From Gammaproteobacteria bacterium (GTDB taxonomy: Bacteria; Pseudomonadota; Gammaproteobacteria; Tenderiales; Tenderiaceae): DNA of 64,000 bases. A program made the translations under genes and the position numbers. The DNA lies in NCBI GenBank assembly GCA_021731365.1, contig JAKFXL010000037.1, positions 1 to 64,000 of the forward strand, read 5' to 3'. Shown here in pieces: positions 19,194-26,740 of the stretch (position 1 is the first letter of the stretch; each line of letters begins with the position of its first letter). Under the pieces are notes generated by a model. It was not told the origin of the DNA. It worked only from the letters and a program-made list of their open reading frames with translations, and ran no database searches.

Positions 19194-19232
19194 ACACCAC
19201 CTAACTGTTTCTGTCTGGCAGATTGAAAAGAG

Positions 19233-19260
19233 GCCTGGTTCGTGAGAACCAGGCTTTTTT
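19233..19260 (+). terminator. rho-independent terminator after the HU gene
   Basis: A perfect 9-bp stem GCCTGGTTC/GAACCAGGC with loop GTGA is followed by six T. It lies between convergent genes. Confidence 0.92.
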
Positions 19261-19286
19261 ATCTCTTAATATCGGGGAGTCAGTGG

Positions 19287-21287
19287 TTATTTTATTGCTG
19301 CTGGTTTCAGTTCAATGGGGGGCATCCGCATTTTAAATGGAGTGGCTGTGCGGTTTAGTCGATCGTCGTAGATGGTGGCAAAGGCCAGCACCTGTTTGAC
19401 ATAGTTCCGGGTCTCCTTGTAGGGGATGTTCTCAATCCAGATATCGGTGGCGATCTTTTCATTGGGGAGCCAGCTTTTTACCCGGTGGCTCCCCGCATTG
19501 TACGCGGCACTGGCGAGTGCTGTATTTTGATCAAATCTATTTAGTACTTTGCTCAGGTAGCTGATGCCAAAGCGAATGTTGGTATCGGTATCAAGCAGTT
19601 GATTGCTGTTATTTAGGCGTACGGAGAGCTCTTTGGCGATCATTTTGCCGGTGTCGGGCATAATCTGCATTAATCCCATGGCCCCTTTAGGTGAGAGTGC
19701 ATCGCTGGCGAAGGCGCTCTCCTGACGGATGATGGCATATGCCCATGCGGGGTCTATTTTCTGAAGAGTGGCATTTTTCATGACCTGCTCACGATAGGTG
19801 ACTGGAAAACGAATCTCCACTTCATCCATGTAGTTGGCGCGGATGAGGGCAGATATAGCGCGATCGTGCCAACCCCATTCGTGAGCTATTTTGGCTGCCT
19901 TGAGCAGTGTGCTGGCATCGCTGTACTGTGTTAAATGGTACCATTCGCGTCGAGCATTACTGATGTCACCCATGGCATAAAACTCTCGTGTACGTTGAAT
20001 GGCGGGGAGTTTACGTGCGGCTGCCAACTCATCTTCTGAAAACTGAAGTGCCCGGTGTTCAAACTCGTAGCCCACGCCGATTCTGTCAGCGGCCATGAAT
20101 CCGTAATAGTCGCGGTTTTTGGCGGCGGCAATAAATGCCTGGCGCGCCTGTTCGGTATTGCCAGTGGCTTCGTAGGCACGGCCACGCCAATATTGCCAGC
20201 GTTCGTTCTCCTGCTCTGTGGTGGTGAGTTGATTGATCCAGGAGAGGGCACTTTTCCAGTCGCCCGAGTTAATGGCGGTGAGAACGCGCCATTCACGCAC
20301 TGCAGCGTTATCGCTGCTCTTGAGGTTGTTGAGCCACTGCATTGCGTCAGGGGCCTTTGCTCGGGCTAGTGTCAATGCGATATCGGTTTCAACACGATCA
20401 GAATCGTTTTTATCGAAGGTGTAAGTGGTTGTCAGTGTGCGCCAGGTGTCCGCTGCCATTTTTGGGTTGAGCCGCGTTAAGCGCTGCATACTGTAGGCGA
20501 TAATAGTCCTGTTGATAGGGCTATTATCTTTGAGCTGTGGGTTGGTGAGAATTGTTTCCGGACGCAGGTGTGTGTCGTGCCAGAGTGCTGCCCAGTTTTG
20601 CTGCTCTTTGCTGAGGTATGGTTCCAGGGCACGTGCTTCGTACGTCTCCCCGCTCTGCATGAGCAGCACAAGCCGACTCCATGTCAGTGCCTGATCCACA
20701 AAACCAGCGCTGCGCCATGCTGTGATGAGTGGTTCACAGTCACTAGGCAAAGGTCTGGCGGTGAGCCAGAGTCTATCCAGCTCCTTAAACGCAGACTCTT
20801 TGTCACCAGTTTTATAGAGTGCATAGCGGTAGTTGCATTGCAGCCCGATATTGTCGCTGGGGGTATAAAAGGCGATGAAGTGTGACCACATCCCCTGGCT
20901 GGCGAGGTGGTCCAGCCATCTGTTGTTGAGGCGGTTGGCCAGTGGCGTGTCACTGTATTTTTTGATAAAGCGGGTGATGGTTGCGCTGTCGTTTTTACTG
21001 AAGTCCTGGGTCATCTGCCAGTACTCCAGATAGGGGTAGAGCGGGTACTCCTGTAGCTGCGGTGATAATTTGTTGTATTGCTCTATGCGGCCATTTTTTA
21101 ATGCATCATTTGCAGTCTGAAACAGGGTGCGTTGCTGGCTTGTGCTGGCCTCATCAGTGGCGGCGCTCGCCTGCTGTGATGGCAGAAGCAATAATGCCAT
21201 CGACATTACAACCGCTTTCAAAATGGGGGCGTGAAATGAGCAGTGGGACTGTTGGCCGGCATGGCGGCTGAAAAGTGAGTATGGCAC
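19287..21287 (-). CDS. slt: soluble lytic murein transglycosylase (Slt70-like)
   Basis: A 666-residue periplasmic enzyme that cleaves glycan strands to 1,6-anhydromuramyl products. A signal peptide (hydrophobic MSMALLLLPSQQASA) precedes a long all-helical superhelical U/L domain (about 45-480) and a C-terminal lysozyme-like domain with catalytic Glu in IIRQESAF (about residue 520) and the SLT motif SPKGAMGLMQIMPDTG. The annotated start is GTG at 21287; a TTG at 21221 would place the signal peptide right at the N-terminus and is a fair alternative. The length matches Slt70 (645). Confidence 0.93.
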   Translation of the reverse strand: MPYSLFSRHAGQQSHCSFHAPILKAVVMSMALLLLPSQQASAATDEASTSQQRTLFQTANDALKNGRIEQYNKLSPQLQEYPLYPYLEYWQMTQDFSKNDSATITRFIKKYSDTPLANRLNNRWLDHLASQGMWSHFIAFYTPSDNIGLQCNYRYALYKTGDKESAFKELDRLWLTARPLPSDCEPLITAWRSAGFVDQALTWSRLVLLMQSGETYEARALEPYLSKEQQNWAALWHDTHLRPETILTNPQLKDNSPINRTIIAYSMQRLTRLNPKMAADTWRTLTTTYTFDKNDSDRVETDIALTLARAKAPDAMQWLNNLKSSDNAAVREWRVLTAINSGDWKSALSWINQLTTTEQENERWQYWRGRAYEATGNTEQARQAFIAAAKNRDYYGFMAADRIGVGYEFEHRALQFSEDELAAARKLPAIQRTREFYAMGDISNARREWYHLTQYSDASTLLKAAKIAHEWGWHDRAISALIRANYMDEVEIRFPVTYREQVMKNATLQKIDPAWAYAIIRQESAFASDALSPKGAMGLMQIMPDTGKMIAKELSVRLNNSNQLLDTDTNIRFGISYLSKVLNRFDQNTALASAAYNAGSHRVKSWLPNEKIATDIWIENIPYKETRNYVKQVLAFATIYDDRLNRTATPFKMRMPPIELKPAAIK

Positions 21288-21347
21288 GAGGCTGTTTGGC
21301 TTCTATATTGTGGGTTTGATATGAAGTATGTCATCCGAGTGTTATGA

Positions 21348-21902
21348 ATGCCAGACTGTTTTTGTGAAGGAATGGGGTTGGGTTTGAGAGATAGAGTGTT
21401 GCTAAAAATAGGGGTCTCTGCCTGTTTGCTCGGGGAGCAGGTCCGGTATGACGGTGGCCACAAGCGTAACCAGGCGCTGCTTGATTGCCTGTCGGAGGGG
21501 TATGAGTTAGTGCCAATATGCCCAGAGGTGGCGGTAGGGATGGGGGTGCCACGTCCCCCGGTGCATCTGATAACACAAGGTGCAGAGATCCGAGCGGTAG
21601 GGGTGGCAGATGAACGGCTTGACGTGACTTTGCCGTTGACAGCATATGGCCAGCAGGTGGCGGTGGCCGGGTTAGGTCTATCTGGTTTTGTATTTAAGAG
21701 CCGTTCGCCTAGTTGTGGTTTTGGCACAACCCCGATCCAAAATGGGGATGGCAGTCATCACTATGGTAATGGGCTGTTTGCCGCACAAATTGTCCAGATA
21801 CTGCCCGAATTACCTGTGATTGATGAGGTGGTACTGCAGCAACCAGTGCTGAGAGCGCTGTTTTTGCGGCGGGTGGATGGTTATGGCCAGAGAAGTTTAT
21901 GA
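21348..21902 (+). CDS. DUF523 family protein (TudS-like)
   Basis: A protein of up to 184 residues of the DUF523 family. Conserved features are KIGVSACLLGEQVRYDGGHK, a Cys-Pro-Glu (ICPEVAVGMGVPRPP) and FVFKSRSPSCGFGT; these three cysteines fit the iron-sulfur ligands described for the desulfurase TudS, a member of this family. The true start is uncertain: 21348 (ATG), 21372 (ATG directly behind AAGGA) or 21396 (GTG, just before the conserved part). It stands alone between slt, which is divergent, and the PEP-CTERM locus. Confidence 0.85.
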   Translation: MPDCFCEGMGLGLRDRVLLKIGVSACLLGEQVRYDGGHKRNQALLDCLSEGYELVPICPEVAVGMGVPRPPVHLITQGAEIRAVGVADERLDVTLPLTAYGQQVAVAGLGLSGFVFKSRSPSCGFGTTPIQNGDGSHHYGNGLFAAQIVQILPELPVIDEVVLQQPVLRALFLRRVDGYGQRSL

Positions 21903-22096
21903 GTTGTTTAATTATATGTTGGACACAACTGCCAGTATAAAAAATTGTCCGGTGTAACCGTGTCTGCTATTAACAGGCGATTTGTCTGAGCGGGGACGAG
22001 ATATCGGCGTGGTTGCCTGCTCATTATTATAATTTCATCTGGGTGCCGTTAAGGTATTGCAGGTACATAAAGATGGTCTGTTTTTCAGGAGTGGTG

Positions 22097-24919
22097 ATGG
22101 ACTCAGAATCAATTTTTACAAAAATGCGATACGTGGTGTTGCTGGGGCTGTTTTGCGTGGCAGCCTCAGGTGGGGCTGACGCGGGCCGTCAGCAGGCGAC
22201 GGCCTACTACGAGCAGGCGGCGGTCCTCTTCAATGGTGGCAAGTATCCAGAGGCGATCATTCAGCTGAAAAATGCGCTGAAGAATGATGGCGCTCTGCTG
22301 GCGGCGCGCATCCTGCTTGGACAGGCGTATATGGAGAGTGGTGATGCCGCGGCAGCGGAGAAGGAGCTGCACGAGGCCGAACGGCTGGGGGCGGACAAGA
22401 GCCTGACGGCAGTGCCGTTGGCCAAGTCCTACCTGAAACAGTACAAGTATCAGGCGCTGCTCAACGATCTCTACCTGGATGCCTATCCCGCTTCAGTGCA
22501 GGGGGAGTTGTTGGCCTACCACGGCCACGCCTACCTTGAGATGCAGCAGCTGAAGGAGGCCGAAAAGGCCTTCAAACACGCGTCTGAGCGGGCACCTCTG
22601 AGTCCGGTGCCGCTGAGCGGCCTGGCGTTGATGCAGTTGCGGACGGGTAACCTGGCTGATGCTGAGGGGGCGGTCAAAAAGGCGCTGGCTTTGGCGCCGA
22701 CTGATGTTGATGCGCTTAGTGTCAAGGCGGCGATGATCCATGCACGCGGTGATCTGAAGGCGGCGGTTGCCGCCTATGGTGTTGTTGTCGCAAAAGAGCC
22801 CACTCATCTGGAGGCGCGGTTGGCACGTGCGGGTGTCTACATCGATCTGAAGGAGTACACCAAGGCGGCGACGGATCTTGGCTATCTGACCACAAAATAT
22901 CCCTTCGAACCCCGTGTCATCTACATGCAAAGTCTGGTGTATGGCTACCTTAACGAGCCAGCCAAGGCCCAGGCGGCCCTGAAAAAGGCCGCCGTGATCA
23001 TTGATGGTCTGTCCACGGCGATGTTGCTGCAAAGTCGTCAACTGATGTTGCTGGCCGGGTTGACCTATTCCGGTATTGGTAATTACCAGCAGGCGCAGAG
23101 CCATCTGGAGCGGTTGCTAAAACTGGATGCAAAAAATATCGCCGCCAAGAAGCTGTTGGGTGCGGTGTTATTAGCGCTAAAAAAATATGACGATGCCGTG
23201 ACCCAATTGCAACCGTTGGTTGATTCGGGCGTGCGTGATTACAAGCTGCTGACATTGTTGGGTACGGCCTACATGCACAAAGGGCGGCATGACAAGGCGG
23301 TGGCGCTGCTTGAAGAGGCCGTGGCGCTGGGGGGGGATGATCTTGATCCCCGTTTCCATTTGGCATTGAGTAATTTTGGCGCCGGCAAACAGGCCCAGGG
23401 GAGCACAGAGCTGGCCGTCATTTTTGAAAAAAACAGCAATCGGAGTGACGTCGGTGCCGCCCTGGCGGTGATGTATATCAAGCAGGGTAAGAGCGAGGCT
23501 GCCATTAAAGCGCTGAAAACAATATTGGCACAGGAACCGGACAACGTCACTTTCAACAATTTGCTGGGTACAGCTCAGGTCATAGCTGGGCAATACGATG
23601 TGGCACGTACCACCTTTACAAAAATTGAGGCACAGGTGCCCAAGTTCATGCCGGTACAGATCAACCTGAGTCGCTTGGATAGCCTGACAGGCCGCCATGA
23701 CAAGGCACAGCAGCGATTGCAGGCGGCCATGTTAATTGAAGGGGCACCTGTGGCGCTGCTGATGTTTGAGCAGGCCAAGGTGGCGGAGGTGGCGGGTGAT
23801 CGTGATGGGGCGATCCGCTGGGCGGAGAAGGGGCGCTCCCAGGATCGTAACGCCCTGCCGCTACGGCGCTATCTGGTTGGCCTATATCAACGCTCCGGCG
23901 ATCCGAAAAAAGCCTTGGATGTGGCGCTTGAGGCGAAGCTGATCGCGCCGGAAGATCTTGACGTGCTGGATCTGGTAGCCAATGGCCACATCACCGTAAA
24001 CGATCCTCGTGGTGCTGCCGGGCTCTTGCGGCAGATGACGACGCTGGCTGGATTTGATCATCAGTGGCTCTACCGCATCGCCGAAAAACAGTACCTCATC
24101 AAGTCATATAAAGAGGCCGAGTGGTCGTTGCAAAAGGCTGTTCAGGCGGCGCCTGGTTTTGCCCCAGCCAATGTGGCTCTGATCGAGACACTTATTGGTC
24201 TGAACAAGGTCGACGAGGCGGAGGTGAAGTTACGTGCTGCGCAGAAAAATATCAGCGGGTTTGCGGAGGGCGAGCGTTTGTTTGGTGATATCTACCTCAA
24301 GCGTGGTGACCAGCAGCGTGCCATCGCCTCTTACGAGATAGCCCAGAGACGTCAGCCGACGGCCACCCTGGCCATCAAACTCTATCAGGCATATGCCGCT
24401 GCAGGTGAGTGGTCGAAGGCGGTTGCGGTGATGCGCGACTGGTCATCCAGACATCCTCAGGATCTTAATGCCAAGCAGGCACTGGCCGAGGCCTATCTCC
24501 GTCAAGGGCAGTATCAGCAGGCTGCCGCTGTATATGAAGAGGTGGCAAAAAACAGTCCGGATAATGGCCCCCTGTTAAGTAACCTCGCCTTCACCTACCT
24601 CAAAATGGGCAAGCTCAACCGTGCCCTGGATCTGGCGCAGAAGGCCTATGGCCTCTCGCCCAACGATGCCGGGGTCAGCGATACCCTGGGTTGGGTGCTG
24701 GTAAAGAGCGGTCAGGCGGAGAAGGGGCTCTCCTATCTGCGTGATGCCTTCTCACGCGCCTCGAATAACCCGGAAATTCGCTATCACATTGCCGCCACCC
24801 TGGCCGAGTTGGGTCGTACTGCTGAGGCCAAGACGGAGCTGAGAGCTGTCCTGGATTCAAAGCTGGAATTTGATGACATTGTTGAGGCGCGGGCGCTGCA
24901 GCGACGCCTGGTTAAATAA
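22097..24919 (+). CDS. prsT: PEP-CTERM system TPR-repeat protein (PrsT-like)
   Basis: A 940-residue exported protein made almost wholly of tetratricopeptide repeats (roughly twenty; for example AAVLFNGGKYPEAIIQLKNA and LKLGYAY-like units ending near residue 925). An N-terminal hydrophobic segment (about 10-28) ends ADA; I see no convincing lipobox although some members are called lipoproteins. The size and the neighbour carrying a PEP-CTERM signal match PrsT, a component found with exosortase/EPS loci that may be involved in surface-protein or polysaccharide export. ATG at 22097 has AGGAG five bases upstream; the frame to 22013 is not needed. The 194-base gap before it holds no recognised element. 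Confidence 0.82.
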   Translation: MDSESIFTKMRYVVLLGLFCVAASGGADAGRQQATAYYEQAAVLFNGGKYPEAIIQLKNALKNDGALLAARILLGQAYMESGDAAAAEKELHEAERLGADKSLTAVPLAKSYLKQYKYQALLNDLYLDAYPASVQGELLAYHGHAYLEMQQLKEAEKAFKHASERAPLSPVPLSGLALMQLRTGNLADAEGAVKKALALAPTDVDALSVKAAMIHARGDLKAAVAAYGVVVAKEPTHLEARLARAGVYIDLKEYTKAATDLGYLTTKYPFEPRVIYMQSLVYGYLNEPAKAQAALKKAAVIIDGLSTAMLLQSRQLMLLAGLTYSGIGNYQQAQSHLERLLKLDAKNIAAKKLLGAVLLALKKYDDAVTQLQPLVDSGVRDYKLLTLLGTAYMHKGRHDKAVALLEEAVALGGDDLDPRFHLALSNFGAGKQAQGSTELAVIFEKNSNRSDVGAALAVMYIKQGKSEAAIKALKTILAQEPDNVTFNNLLGTAQVIAGQYDVARTTFTKIEAQVPKFMPVQINLSRLDSLTGRHDKAQQRLQAAMLIEGAPVALLMFEQAKVAEVAGDRDGAIRWAEKGRSQDRNALPLRRYLVGLYQRSGDPKKALDVALEAKLIAPEDLDVLDLVANGHITVNDPRGAAGLLRQMTTLAGFDHQWLYRIAEKQYLIKSYKEAEWSLQKAVQAAPGFAPANVALIETLIGLNKVDEAEVKLRAAQKNISGFAEGERLFGDIYLKRGDQQRAIASYEIAQRRQPTATLAIKLYQAYAAAGEWSKAVAVMRDWSSRHPQDLNAKQALAEAYLRQGQYQQAAAVYEEVAKNSPDNGPLLSNLAFTYLKMGKLNRALDLAQKAYGLSPNDAGVSDTLGWVLVKSGQAEKGLSYLRDAFSRASNNPEIRYHIAATLAELGRTAEAKTELRAVLDSKLEFDDIVEARALQRRLVK

Positions 24920-25017
24920 AGGTAGTGTCGGATTTCTTTGCAGATGGCGGTGAGAATGGTGCAACGAGGAGTCGCGAGCCCAATCTTATTGCCTGATTAA
25001 TAAGGCGGTTTTAATGG

Positions 25018-25033
25018 TGGCTCAAATATTGCT
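25018..25033 (+). promoter_or_regulatory. predicted sigma-54 promoter of the PEP-CTERM gene
   Basis: TGGCTCAAATATTGCT matches the sigma-54 consensus TGGCACG-N4-TTGCW at all but two positions, with the required GG-N10-GC spacing. It lies 69 bases before the ATG at 25102, so transcription would start near 25045. PEP-CTERM genes in several bacteria depend on sigma-54 with the PrsK/PrsR two-component system, which supports the reading. The regulator genes are not in the window. Confidence 0.65.
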
Positions 25034-25101
25034 AAACAGCAGGTAAAGTAGGGTTTTGTTTCTCAATAACGCGCTATCTGGCAGTGAGGTAAGGATTGAA
25101 T

Positions 25102-25935
25102 ATGCGTAATTATAAGTGGCAGGTAAGTGGATTGTTGGTTGCATCGATTGCAGCAACGTTGTTTTCAACTTCGGCGGTCGCCGCTATCAATTACAGCTTT
25201 GCGGGTGGCTCAGGGCAGACCGTGACCGGGTCGAGTTTTTCGGCGGCGGGTGGCCCCAATGTGGTGGTGACCGGCTGGTCCAATACTGTGGTAGCAGGAG
25301 CGCCGGGGCTGGACGATGATCAGCTGGCCGCGCAAACTGTCAAATTGTGGAACGGTTTGGGTGTCTCTAGCAGTGGTGAACCTACCTCCTCTCCCCAGCA
25401 CTCGACTGATAATTCCGGACCTGTGGAGATGATTCTGTTTTCGTTTGCGTCAGATATTGCCCTGGCGGGATTGTCGATAGGATGGTCGCAGACTGACTCT
25501 GACATGACGGTATTGGCCTATACCGGTGGTGGTGCGCCGAGTTTGGCGGGCAAGACCTACAGTCAATTAACGGCGGTGGGTGGTGGCTGGAGCTTGATAA
25601 GTCATCTCTCCAATGTTTCCAATGTTTCGTCGAACAGCGCCAGCATAACGGGCAGTGCAGCCTTTAATACTGGTGCCAGCCCGATATTTTCATCTTACTG
25701 GCTTGTGGGGGCGTACAACCCTATTGTTGGCAGTTCTCCTGGTTGGACGAGGGATAATGATTTTGTCAAAATCAGCGGCCTGACAGGTAGCACCAAGCCG
25801 ACTGGCGCTGGACAGGTGCCGGAACCCACCACACTGTTATTGATGGGGGCGGGATTGTTGGGCATGACTTATGTGCGTCGTCGTGAGACATCGGTTAAGT
25901 CTGGGAGCAAGGCGGGTAACACTCTTTCCTGCTAA
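25102..25935 (+). CDS. exosortase-dependent surface protein, XDP1-like, PEP-CTERM
   Basis: A 277-residue secreted protein. A signal peptide (about 1-27, ending SAVA) is followed by a Gly/Ser/Thr-rich beta domain and the C-terminal sorting signal at about 239-261: VPEPTTLLLMGAGLLG, then YVRRR. The body contains features I associate with the XDP1 family: the run SIGWSQTDSDMTVLAYTG and SSYWLVGAYNP. An exosortase would cleave at the PEP motif and release the protein into the exopolysaccharide layer. Sixteen residues follow the Arg cluster, a longer tail than most PEP-CTERM proteins have. ATG at 25102 with AAGGA six bases upstream is preferred over TTG at 25096. Confidence 0.85.
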   Translation: MRNYKWQVSGLLVASIAATLFSTSAVAAINYSFAGGSGQTVTGSSFSAAGGPNVVVTGWSNTVVAGAPGLDDDQLAAQTVKLWNGLGVSSSGEPTSSPQHSTDNSGPVEMILFSFASDIALAGLSIGWSQTDSDMTVLAYTGGGAPSLAGKTYSQLTAVGGGWSLISHLSNVSNVSSNSASITGSAAFNTGASPIFSSYWLVGAYNPIVGSSPGWTRDNDFVKISGLTGSTKPTGAGQVPEPTTLLLMGAGLLGMTYVRRRETSVKSGSKAGNTLSC

Positions 25936-25953
25936 TCATCGCGTTTGTTTGTT

Positions 25954-26020
25954 AGGGAATCTCTGAACGTTGCCAGCCCTTCGACAGGCTCAGGGCGAAC
26001 GGGGTTATTCAGAGGTTCCT
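25954..26020. repeat. 67-bp palindromic intergenic repeat
   Basis: Outer arms AGGGAATCTCTGAA and TTCAGAGGTTCCT are near-perfect inverted copies, and the centre holds CCCTTCGACAGGCTCAGGGC, an inner imperfect palindrome. A core of this type recurs in intergenic regions of many gammaproteobacteria, which makes it a REP- or MITE-like element. It follows the PEP-CTERM stop by 18 bases and could act as its terminator or mRNA stabiliser. Confidence 0.7.
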
Positions 26021-26153
26021 TAAATAAAAAAAGTGTGGCTTTATCTGTGGTGTTGAATAGTCGCGGCTGTATTGGTTATGGATGACCCAGATGTATGAGG
26101 TGAGGCGGAGCCCTCGCAACATATAAAAACAACAAAAGTGGTTGGGGTCAGGC

Positions 26154-26630
26154 ATGATGTTGCAGGATGGTTATGGTGAGCCATGCTTTAATGGTGCGGA
26201 ACGTCGTTCAGACAGTGAGCGCCGAAAATACTCGTTGATCACCGTGATGCGTTCACTCTATGGGCGGCGCGCCTTGGGCCGACGTACCGCAGACGGGATC
26301 GGCGCCTATGTCGACCGCTTCGGCCCCCGCATCCTGCTGCTGAGTCTGGCCATCGTCACCCTCTGCTGCGCCGATGCCGTTTTTACCCTCAATCTCATCA
26401 ATTCAGGTTCTGCTTACGAACTCAATCCGCTGATGCGCTGGACCATGGAGCAGTGTGTCTATTTCTTCCTCTCTCTCAAGATCGGCCTCACCTGTCTGGC
26501 GCTGTTTGTACTGCTGGGGCTGAAAAATTTCCATGTCTTTAACTCTATCAAGGTCAGTTACATTCTCTATGGCACCTTGATGGCCTACGCGTTGCTGATC
26601 AAATACGAGCTATTACTGCATCTTGTGTAG
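26154..26630 (+). CDS. DUF5658 family membrane protein
   Basis: A 158-residue predicted inner-membrane protein. The first 55 residues are charged and Arg-rich (ERRSDSERRKYS, RRALGRRTADG). Three hydrophobic helices follow at about 61-84 (LLLSLAIVTLCCADAVFTLNLI), 100-120 and 130-155. The D-A-x-F-T-L and E-L-N-P-L-M-R motifs are those of the DUF5658 family, whose function is unknown. ATG at 26154 (or 26157) follows a GGGGTCAG; a TTG at 26142 is possible. No sigma-54 site is seen. Its closeness to the PEP-CTERM gene may be chance. Confidence 0.75.
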   Translation: MMLQDGYGEPCFNGAERRSDSERRKYSLITVMRSLYGRRALGRRTADGIGAYVDRFGPRILLLSLAIVTLCCADAVFTLNLINSGSAYELNPLMRWTMEQCVYFFLSLKIGLTCLALFVLLGLKNFHVFNSIKVSYILYGTLMAYALLIKYELLLHLV

Positions 26631-26740
26631 CCTGGGGGCTTTTGCTCCAGACCTTGTGAGCAATATGGTCAGCGGAATTCAGGCTGCCGGGCTTGGCAGA
26701 GTATAGAATATCGCTTTGTCACTAACGCTGGGATAAGGGA

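Noticed and set aside
22130-22180. Lipobox in the PrsT-like protein (Cys in GLFCVAA)
   Set aside because: The residues before the Cys (Gly-Leu-Phe) do not fit the lipobox pattern; an ordinary signal peptide ending ADA is more likely.
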